The notes beneath the pieces were generated by a model that saw only the letters and a program-made list of their open reading frames with translations, was not told the DNA's origin and did no database searches. Made by a program: the position numbers and the translations under genes. From the NCBI GenBank assembly GCA_029287335.1, contig JARFRI010000173.1:1-7515 (forward strand): a DNA stretch of 7,515 nucleotides, read 5' to 3'. Positions 1 to 4,356 of the stretch are shown piece by piece (position 1 is the first letter of the stretch; every line of letters begins with the position of its first letter). The DNA comes from Phycisphaera sp. (GTDB taxonomy: Bacteria; Planctomycetota; Phycisphaerae; Phycisphaerales; Phycisphaeraceae).

Positions 1-878
1 CGCTGACGATCGAAGCAAAAAGCCAGATCGATGGTGTGATCTCTGAAGATAAACCTTTCTTCCTGCACTTCGCGCCGTATGCCTTGCACGCGCCGTTCCA
101 GTCCAACCCGAAGTACGCGTCAAACTACGCCGACTCGGGTAAATCTAAAGCTGCACAGGCCTACGCCACGCTCGTCGAGTCCATGGACACCGCGCTGGGC
201 GAGTTGATGGATCACCTTGAAAAACAAGGCGTCGCAGAGAACACGCTCATCCTCTTCCTCGGCGACAACGGCGGGGACGCACCTCTGGGCCCGACGCATG
301 AGCACAACAGCTCGTTCCCCCTGCGAGCGAAGAAGGGCACGCACTACGAGGGCGGCTTCCGCACTCCCTTTATCGCCGCCTGGGCCAAGCCCGACCCGAC
401 CAATCCATGGCAGCAGAAGATGCCGATTGCACAGGGCGTGATGAACACGCAGCTCGGCACGGTGATGGATCTCTACCCCACGATCCTGAATCTTGTGGGT
501 GCAAAGCCGCCAAGCGGCCATGAACTCGACGGCGAGGACCTGGCCAAGCAACTCACTTCAAATAAGCCCAACCCCGAGCGCGAGGAGCGCTTCCTGATGC
601 ACTTCCCCCACAGCCACCGCAGCAGCTACTACACCGCGCTGCGCGTCGGCGACTGGAAGCTGATCTACCACTACTACCCCCAGATGAATCCGGCCAAGAC
701 GCGCTACGAACTGTTCAACCTGAAGGACGACCCGTTCGAGAAAACGAACCTCGCGAACAAAGAGCCCAACAAGGTCAAGCGGTTGATCCACGCGATGGTC
801 AAGGAACTCGACGAAGAGGGGGCGCTGTACCCGGTTGATGAGCAGGGCAACGAGCTTCGGCCGATCATGCCGGAGTGA
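1..878 (+). CDS. Sulfatase (arylsulfatase family), C-terminal part, 5' truncated by window edge
   Basis: The frame is open from base 3 to the TGA at 876-878, giving 291 residues. It begins LTIEAKSQID, so the GTG at 36 is internal and the true start lies upstream. Sulfatases of the alkaline-phosphatase superfamily hydrolyse sulfate esters, in planctomycetes often on algal polysaccharides. Visible family signatures in order are FFLHFAPYALHAPF (His of the sulfate-binding region), TLILFLGDNGGD (the Asp-Asn metal-ligand motif), and RAKKGTHYEGGFRTPFI (the Lys and EGG-R core motif). A C-terminal domain follows with a WKLIYHY strand and the typical ending YELFNLKDDPFEKTNLA. The missing part, perhaps 200 residues, would hold the CxPSR-type formylglycine site and any signal peptide, so activity and secretion cannot be judged. 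It converges on BLUF1 with 22 nt between stops. The substrate cannot be assigned. Confidence 0.93.
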   Translation, partial: LTIEAKSQIDGVISEDKPFFLHFAPYALHAPFQSNPKYASNYADSGKSKAAQAYATLVESMDTALGELMDHLEKQGVAENTLILFLGDNGGDAPLGPTHEHNSSFPLRAKKGTHYEGGFRTPFIAAWAKPDPTNPWQQKMPIAQGVMNTQLGTVMDLYPTILNLVGAKPPSGHELDGEDLAKQLTSNKPNPEREERFLMHFPHSHRSSYYTALRVGDWKLIYHYYPQMNPAKTRYELFNLKDDPFEKTNLANKEPNKVKRLIHAMVKELDEEGALYPVDEQGNELRPIMPE

Positions 879-892
879 GCACGTGCACAAGA

Positions 893-907
893 CGCCTGCC
901 TCAGGCG
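893..907. terminator. Small perfect hairpin between convergent gene ends (possible weak terminator)
   Basis: CGCCTG (893-898) and CAGGCG (902-907) form a perfect 6-bp stem with a 3-nt loop. It covers the stop codon of the BLUF gene and lies 14 nt beyond the sulfatase stop. Read on the minus strand it is followed by TCTTGTG, which is only mildly U-rich; the plus strand has no T-run. A palindrome GCACGTGC (879-886) sits next to it. The position between convergent genes fits termination, but the missing U-tract keeps this tentative. Confidence 0.3.
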
Positions 908-1329
908 GAGAGTAACTTGGCAAAACCTTCGAGGATGAACAGGTCTTTGGGCATGTCGTCGAAACCGATGGCCCCGGCACTTGCGCCACGGACCATCTCT
1001 TCGAGGTCTGCCCGTTCGCTTTCGCCATGCAGGTCCAGATCGAGCATCGCCATGTGCCACTGAGCGAAGCGTCTGCGGCTCGCGAGGCGTTCATAGATCA
1101 GCTTGACGTTTGTGTGCCGATCGTCCTGCTCGATCCATTCAAATAATTCGCGCACCCGCCTTTGTTCCCCCTCCAAGAACTGTACAAAGTGCCCTTGGTA
1201 ATGGAAAAGAATCCCTGAGATATTATGCCGAGCATTGTTGCGGATGGATGCCTCTTGGATCGCCAAGAGATCGTCCAAGGTGACATGACCTACTTCTTCA
1301 CTGACGTAGAGTAATTGTGACAGCGCCAT
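901..1329 (-). CDS. Short BLUF-domain blue-light photoreceptor (PixD-like), BLUF1
   Basis: This 142-residue protein is a stand-alone BLUF (sensor of blue light using FAD) domain plus a short C-terminal helical tail. Residues match cyanobacterial PixD/Slr1694 with no offset: Tyr8, Asn31, Asn32, Gln50 (in GHFVQFLEG), Trp91 and Met93 (in FAQWHM). These are the flavin-binding and Tyr-Gln photoswitch positions, so a functional photocycle is likely. The rest of the fold is recognisable: NNARHNISGILF, the LEG turn, and the DDRHTNVKL segment. It has no fused output domain, so it should act through a partner protein, as PixD does with PixE; no PixE-like gene is visible here. The start is ATG 1327-1329, preceded by GGGTGG (1333-1338) only 3 nt away, a weak ribosome-binding site. 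A paralogue lies at 1956-2387. Which response it controls is unknown. Confidence 0.93.
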   Translation of the reverse strand: MALSQLLYVSEEVGHVTLDDLLAIQEASIRNNARHNISGILFHYQGHFVQFLEGEQRRVRELFEWIEQDDRHTNVKLIYERLASRRRFAQWHMAMLDLDLHGESERADLEEMVRGASAGAIGFDDMPKDLFILEGFAKLLSA

Positions 1330-1403
1330 CGTCCACCCGCATCAAATAAATCGTCCCAGAATCACCCGGCTAAGTACAGCTTTTTCGTCTGCCGCCAAGG
1401 TTT

Positions 1404-1434
1404 AATATAACATCATCTCGCCGAGAGATAGATG
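1404..1434 (-). promoter_or_regulatory. Probable BLUF1 promoter region with imperfect palindrome (candidate operator)
   Basis: On the minus strand a TATATT hexamer (1404-1409, five of six matches to TATAAT) lies about 75 nt before the BLUF1 start. Directly upstream of it is an inverted repeat: arm CATCATCTC (1411-1419), 5-nt centre, and GAGAT-A-GATG (1425-1434), which gives nine pairs with one bulged base. The repeat occupies where the spacer and -35 box would be, as a repressor or activator site often does. No good -35 hexamer was found at 16-18 nt, which could mean activator dependence or that the -10 guess is wrong. Confidence 0.35.
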
Positions 1435-1679
1435 TTTTGAACGTAAATATATGAAAAAACCAAAATATTCATGCATAAAAAGATGTGACGGGTCAAATTG
1501 TGAACGATTCTATCGCTTGTGGAATATGGGCTGGGGGGACACGCTTTGAAGTAATTGCAAACGAACCGACCCGAGTAGGCCTGGGCAGAAAAAGCGCTCC
1601 TACCAGACTGAAATGGGCATTTGTTCCCGGCTATCCAAAGCGTCACAGCCGATCACTGGCGTTGATCAAGGTGGCTGAC

Positions 1680-1685
1680 TATACT
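1680..1685 (+). promoter_or_regulatory. Possible -10 element of the tRNA-Val promoter
   Basis: TATACT (five of six matches to TATAAT) lies 33 nt before the tRNA 5' end, which would give a leader of roughly 27 nt. The best -35 candidate at standard spacing is weak (CTGGCG, 1656-1661). TTGATC at 1662-1667 looks better but is only 12 nt away, too close. This is a low-confidence call from hexamer similarity and position alone. Confidence 0.25.
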
Positions 1686-1718
1686 TGTCGATCCGCTGGC
1701 ATAGGCTGGCGGGCAAAT

Positions 1719-1792
1719 GGGCCATTGGCGCAGTTGGCTAGCGCGCCTCGTTGACATCGAGGAGGTCACAGGTTCAAGTCCTGTATGGCCCA
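1719..1792 (+). tRNA. tRNA-Val (anticodon GAC)
   Basis: A full cloverleaf can be folded by hand. The acceptor stem is GGGCCAT (1719-1725) with ATGGCCC (1785-1791). The D-stem is GCGC (1728-1731) with GCGC (1741-1744) and an AGTTGGCTA loop. The anticodon stem is CCTCG/CGAGG around the loop TTGACAT (1751-1757), with anticodon GAC at 1753-1755. The variable loop is AGGTC, and the T-arm is ACAGG-TTCAAGT-CCTGT (1768-1784). The discriminator is A at 1792. The CCA tail is not encoded (the next bases are CTTTT), so it must be added by the nucleotidyltransferase. GAC reads the valine codons GUC and GUU. The gene is monocistronic, with its own terminator 6 nt downstream. No copy of its 3' end is seen elsewhere in the window, so nothing suggests an integrated element. 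Confidence 0.97.
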
Positions 1793-1798
1793 CTTTTG

Positions 1799-1824
1799 AC
1801 CCCGCTTTTTCGGCGGGGTTTTTT
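1799..1824 (+). terminator. Rho-independent terminator of tRNA-Val
   Basis: ACCCCGC (1799-1805) pairs with GCGGGGT (1813-1819) around a 7-nt loop, and a run of T (1819-1824) follows. This is a textbook GC stem plus U-tract just 6 nt after the tRNA. It should insulate the downstream BLUF2 gene from tRNA transcription, so BLUF2 needs its own promoter. Confidence 0.92.
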
Positions 1825-1871
1825 ATTGATGTCGGGATCGACTGGCTGTACTGATCAGGGTTAAGTTTCTG

Positions 1872-1901
1872 TTGCCGAATCTAGGCGCGGCGCGGTACAG
1901 T
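1872..1901 (+). promoter_or_regulatory. Candidate sigma70-like promoter for BLUF2
   Basis: TTGCCG (1872-1877) and TACAGT (1896-1901) are separated by 18 nt, and each matches the consensus hexamer at four of six positions. They lie between the tRNA terminator and the BLUF2 start at 1956, and would give a leader of about 50 nt. The match is modest, and it is proposed because the terminator upstream makes a promoter in this interval necessary if BLUF2 is expressed. Confidence 0.28.
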
Positions 1902-1944
1902 GATTGCCCGTTCATTTCAGTTATCAAAAACCCCGATGCCGTTC

Positions 1945-1950
1945 TGGAGG
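1945..1950 (+). promoter_or_regulatory. Ribosome-binding site that fixes the BLUF2 start
   Basis: TGGAGG lies 5 nt before ATG 1956-1958, a near-ideal Shine-Dalgarno. The upstream in-frame TTG at 1872 has no comparable site, and its 28 extra residues do not belong to the BLUF fold. Confidence 0.8.
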
Positions 1951-1955
1951 CCATC

Positions 1956-2387
1956 ATGGTCCTGGGTCATCTGCTCTATATCAGCGACGCATGCCACGCG
2001 ATGAGCCGGGCGGAGCTTGAAGAGATCCGGTCGGTATCCGTACGCCACAATGCGCGGCTGGGTATCACTGGCGTGCTGTTCTATTCGGCGGGGCACTTTG
2101 TCCAGCTGCTCGAAGGCGACATGGAACAGATCCACACGCTATTCGAAAAGATTGCCGATGACGCTCGGCATGAAAATGTGAAACTGTTGACCTTAAGGCC
2201 TTCGGACCGTCGCGTCTTCGCACAATGGGAGATGGGCCTGCTCGATCTGGACGAGCAGAGCAAAGTCTATCAACGCGACCTGGTCGAGTTGGTCCGGCTT
2301 GCGGAATCGGCCGACGACAGCACCTTCGGTACGCCGGTGGAAATGGAGATCCTCAGCAAGTTCTGTATGTTGCTGCCAGCGGCATGA
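1956..2387 (+). CDS. Short BLUF-domain blue-light photoreceptor (PixD-like), BLUF2
   Basis: This 143-residue stand-alone BLUF protein was started at ATG 1956 because of the TGGAGG site 5 nt upstream. With this start the fold lines up with PixD without offset: Tyr8 (in HLLYIS), Asn32, Gln50 (in GHFVQLLEG), Trp91 and Met93 (in FAQWEM). The FAD-binding and photoswitch residues are therefore intact. Residue 31, Asn in Slr1694 and BLUF1, is His here, next to the flavin contact Asn32. A hand alignment with BLUF1 needs no gaps over the first 99 residues and gives about 48 identities. The C-terminal tails are much more divergent but share a helical ending (EILSKFCMLLP versus FILEGFAKLLS). As with BLUF1 there is no output domain, so a partner protein is expected. 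It is transcribed away from BLUF1 and converges on the pseudopilin gene with 20 nt between stops. The partner and the physiological response are unknown. Confidence 0.93.
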   Translation: MVLGHLLYISDACHAMSRAELEEIRSVSVRHNARLGITGVLFYSAGHFVQLLEGDMEQIHTLFEKIADDARHENVKLLTLRPSDRRVFAQWEMGLLDLDEQSKVYQRDLVELVRLAESADDSTFGTPVEMEILSKFCMLLPAA

Positions 2388-2391
2388 GGGA

Positions 2392-2424
2392 TCATCGCCA
2401 CATGGCATCACGGTGCGGCGATGA
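2392..2424. repeat. Inverted repeat across convergent gene ends
   Basis: TCATCGCC (2392-2399) and GGCGATGA (2417-2424) are perfect 8-bp arms with a 17-nt centre. They start 4 nt after the BLUF2 stop and run into the last codons of the pseudopilin. Neither strand shows a T-run afterwards, so it is not a standard intrinsic terminator. It could be a transcript-end stem for either gene, or chance, since one arm is coding sequence. Confidence 0.3.
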
Positions 2425-2884
2425 GATCGACCGGGTCTAATTGCAACGCGCTGGCCGTGGAAATCACTTGGGCAGGCACGACCGCCAGGATGGTGCCAGT
2501 GCTCGAGGTGTATTGCCAGGCGGCGCTGTTGTCCGCGGCGACGATGCTCGAATCTTTGAACGCATTGAACGGCGGCTTCTGAAAGTATGGGCCGTAGTCT
2601 GAGCCGGTGACGTCGCCATTGATATCCGTCGTGTTCGTGAGCACCTGCCACTGGTTCGTGATGAGCTGGGCGTCGGTCGGGTACTGGCCGTCGTGGTCGG
2701 TGTTGTACATGACAAGCGACTTCTTAACCGTGTTGAGCTGCGAGGCAACGGAGCTGCCTTTGGCGGTATCGTTCGCGTTGGAGAACGTCGGGATCACGAT
2801 TGCGGCAAGGATGCCGATGATGGTCACGATGATCATCAGTTCAATCAGGGTAAAGCCGTGGTATCTATTTCGATTCGTTTGCAT
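2408..2884 (-). CDS. Type IV pilin-like / GspG-like pseudopilin
   Basis: This 158-residue protein has a class III (prepilin) signal. The ten-residue leader MQTNRNRYHG is cleaved after Gly10, followed by F11-TLIE with Glu15 at the +5 position and a hydrophobic helix to about residue 33 (LMIIVTIIGILAAIVIP). A prepilin peptidase should cleave and N-methylate it, and the helix anchors it in the inner membrane before assembly. The soluble part holds a helix (ASQLNTVKKSLVMYNTDHDG), a YPT turn and GPYFQKPPFNAF. It ends in a beta segment, WQYTSSTGTILAVVP, like GspG-type proteins of planctomycetes. It lacks the long H-X9-DG domain of DUF1559 pilins. The tail after that strand (about 20 residues) is unusual for GspG. 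The start ATG 2882-2884 has GAGG (2891-2894) 6 nt upstream. It follows the pseudo-receiver gene after 71 nt on the same strand. No other secretion or pilus gene is in view, so the machine it joins is unknown. Confidence 0.88.
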   Translation of the reverse strand: MQTNRNRYHGFTLIELMIIVTIIGILAAIVIPTFSNANDTAKGSSVASQLNTVKKSLVMYNTDHDGQYPTDAQLITNQWQVLTNTTDINGDVTGSDYGPYFQKPPFNAFKDSSIVAADNSAAWQYTSSTGTILAVVPAQVISTASALQLDPVDLIAAP

Positions 2885-2955
2885 TCGTCGCCTCGGGGAG
2901 TTGTGTGCTTTTGTCTGTGTGTCGCGGGTGCGTTGGTTGCTAAGCCGTAAGCGGT

Positions 2956-4188
2956 TTAATATGACATGCCGTCCTCGTCTTCATCATCAAACGGGTCAGC
3001 TTCCTTTTCGTAGCCGTCCCACTCCGATGGCGGCAGATAGGTATCACTGGCGCTTGGTCCGTCAAAATCCATGGAGCGGTGGTGGACGCGGATGATCCGG
3101 CCGAGCAACTCGCCCATCTGATCTGCAATCGAGGACATCGCATCGATCGCGGGCTCGGTGAACGGTTGCTCGCTGTCGCGGAACAGCGTGATCACCGCCA
3201 GTGCCTCGCCGTCGTGTTTCACGGGCAGGGCGAGTAGATCGCAGTCGGCCAGGTAGTTCCAATCGTCGCCGAGCAGGTCGTCCAACGCGCGGTTATCCGT
3301 AACGTGCATGAGCTCTTCGCCCTTGTTCGCAACGGCGGGGGCGAGCACGTCGGCGAGGTGCTCCAAGAGCATGTCGGCCGACTCCTTGGTGCAGTCGTAG
3401 TTCACGTAGCCGCCCAATGAGAACTCGTCGGCAGACGAAGGCAGGAACACCGCAGCGTTGCACGGGCCCGCCTGCTTGATGATGTACTCCAGGGTCTTAC
3501 GCAGCACGACTTCGAGATCAAGCTCTTGCCCGATCGCTTCGCGGTAGCCCGCGGTCTGCGTGACGTTCTGGACTTGAACGGCCAGCTCTTGGTAGGCCGT
3601 GACCAGGTCGTTACAAAGCACATCGACCTGATCGGTGACTTCCATGCGTGCGTCGTTGAGCTTTCGGCAGAGCCGCTTGAGCTTACGGATGCGCGTCATG
3701 CGGACGCGATCGGCCCACTGGCGATCCAGCGCGTTCGTGACCCGTTCGACAACGCTTGCATGCCAGGCATCGTCCGCCAGTTCAGCGTTGGGCTTGATGA
3801 TGAGGTCGGCGACGCCCAGTTGCATCGCTTGCTGAGCCAGGGCGAAGTCCGGCGTCTCGGCGAGCATGATGATCGCGGTGGCGGGGTCTTTGGCTTTTAG
3901 CTGACGCGCCAGTTCGAGCCCGCTGCCGTCGCTGGCTTGTGGGATCAGCGCGAGGTCGATCTTACCCGCGTCTTTGATTTGCTGATGCGCCGCAGGGATG
4001 GTCGGGGTGTTGATGATGCCGAGTTGGCCGCGCGCTGCCTTGCATTGCTGCAAAGCCGAGCCAAGCGTTTTGCTGGCGTCGATCAGCAGGACACGCCGGG
4101 CGCGTCTGCTGCCGGCGGACTTGGACTTGGCGGGCTTGGTGGGCTTCTCCACACCACCAGCCGGGGTGCTCTCTAACGGATCGGGCAC
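2956..4188 (-). CDS. Degenerate receiver (pseudo-REC) - coiled coil - GAF signalling protein
   Basis: This 410-residue protein was started at GTG 4186-4188 because AGGAG (4195-4199) lies 6 nt before it. An in-frame GTG at 4213-4215 would add nine residues but sits inside a hairpin. From the chosen start, a basic Lys/Pro/Ser-rich leader (about 1-31) precedes a receiver-like domain (about 32-136: RRVLLIDASKT, KIDLALIPQASDGSGLEL, LIIKP). The phosphoacceptor Asp is replaced by Pro83 (ALIPQ in place of VLLDL), the Thr/Ser switch position is Ala110, and only one acid of the usual pair remains (Asp37). Lys132 is kept. Phosphorylation is therefore very unlikely. A helical stretch (about 156-216), probably coiled coil, leads to a GAF domain (about 217-369), the likely dimeric ligand- or protein-binding sensor. 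An acidic tail (DPFDDEDEDG) ends it. There is no kinase, cyclase or DNA-binding output. It lies between the kinase and pseudopilin genes on the same strand, so an adaptor or modulator role is plausible but unproven. Confidence 0.85.
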   Translation of the reverse strand: MPDPLESTPAGGVEKPTKPAKSKSAGSRRARRVLLIDASKTLGSALQQCKAARGQLGIINTPTIPAAHQQIKDAGKIDLALIPQASDGSGLELARQLKAKDPATAIIMLAETPDFALAQQAMQLGVADLIIKPNAELADDAWHASVVERVTNALDRQWADRVRMTRIRKLKRLCRKLNDARMEVTDQVDVLCNDLVTAYQELAVQVQNVTQTAGYREAIGQELDLEVVLRKTLEYIIKQAGPCNAAVFLPSSADEFSLGGYVNYDCTKESADMLLEHLADVLAPAVANKGEELMHVTDNRALDDLLGDDWNYLADCDLLALPVKHDGEALAVITLFRDSEQPFTEPAIDAMSSIADQMGELLGRIIRVHHRSMDFDGPSASDTYLPPSEWDGYEKEADPFDDEDEDGMSY

Positions 4189-4194
4189 TTGAAT

Positions 4195-4199
4195 CTCCT
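4195..4199 (-). promoter_or_regulatory. Ribosome-binding site that decides the pseudo-REC/GAF start
   Basis: On the minus strand AGGAG, within GAGAGGAG, is 6 nt before GTG 4186-4188. The competing GTG at 4213-4215 has only a GGAG 4 nt away, and both would be buried in the stem-loop at 4213-4232. Confidence 0.65.
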
Positions 4200-4212
4200 C
4201 TCGCTTCCTGTT

Positions 4213-4232
4213 CACCCGGTCTCCGCCGGGTG
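4213..4232 (-). repeat. Perfect stem-loop in the leader of the pseudo-REC/GAF gene
   Basis: CACCCGG (4213-4219) and CCGGGTG (4226-4232) form a perfect, very GC-rich 7-bp stem with a 6-nt loop. On the minus strand it ends 13 nt before the AGGAG of the downstream gene and is followed by AACAGGAAG, not T, so it is not a terminator in that direction. It lies in the 168-nt gap between the kinase stop and this gene and might mark a processing site, stabilise the 3' segment of the mRNA or tune translation. On the plus strand the following bases are TCTTCTC, a poor U-tract. Confidence 0.5.
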
Positions 4233-4356
4233 TCTTCTCACAGCCAACATCGGACGGCCTCTACGGCTAGTCGAGCGGATTGTTAGAGAAATGCGGCCGC
4301 GGCGGGGGGTGTGTAGGGCCTGCGCTGGCTGCCGAGTTATGGGAGCGGTGTGGGTG

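Larger units (their letters stand above)
1330..1718. other. Gene-free intergenic region between BLUF1 and tRNA-Val
   Basis: This stretch of 389 bases holds no convincing gene. Open frames on both strands give proteins with no recognisable motif, and one runs into the tRNA. The part nearest BLUF1 (about 1380-1500) is strikingly AT-rich against a GC-rich background and carries a palindrome and a TATATT element facing BLUF1. The middle part (1575-1603) has GTAGG/CCTAC arms around a 19-nt centre, seen only once. The right end holds a possible tRNA promoter. Confidence 0.7.

Noticed and set aside
120..551. Minus-strand open frame opposite the sulfatase
   Set aside because: It has no recognisable motif, and the sulfatase frame is clearly the coding one.
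1413..1646. Minus-strand open frame of 77 codons upstream of BLUF1
   Set aside because: It runs through the AT-rich promoter-like segment and its predicted residues resemble no known protein. No ribosome-binding site was found.
1485..1754. Plus-strand open frame of 89 codons upstream of the tRNA
   Set aside because: It ends inside the tRNA gene, has no clear ribosome-binding site and has no recognisable motif.
1719..1792. tRNA-Val as an integration site of a genomic island
   Set aside because: No integrase gene and no repeat of the tRNA 3' end are visible in the window, and the flanking genes look native in composition.
1872..1955. N-terminal extension of BLUF2 from a TTG start
   Set aside because: ATG 1956 has TGGAGG at 5 nt and restores the exact PixD residue numbering. 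The extension has no BLUF homology and covers the candidate promoter.
2408..2884. Pseudopilin as a DUF1559 planctomycete pilin
   Set aside because: The protein is only 158 residues and lacks the long beta-rich domain and the H-X9-DG ending. It fits the GspG-like group better.
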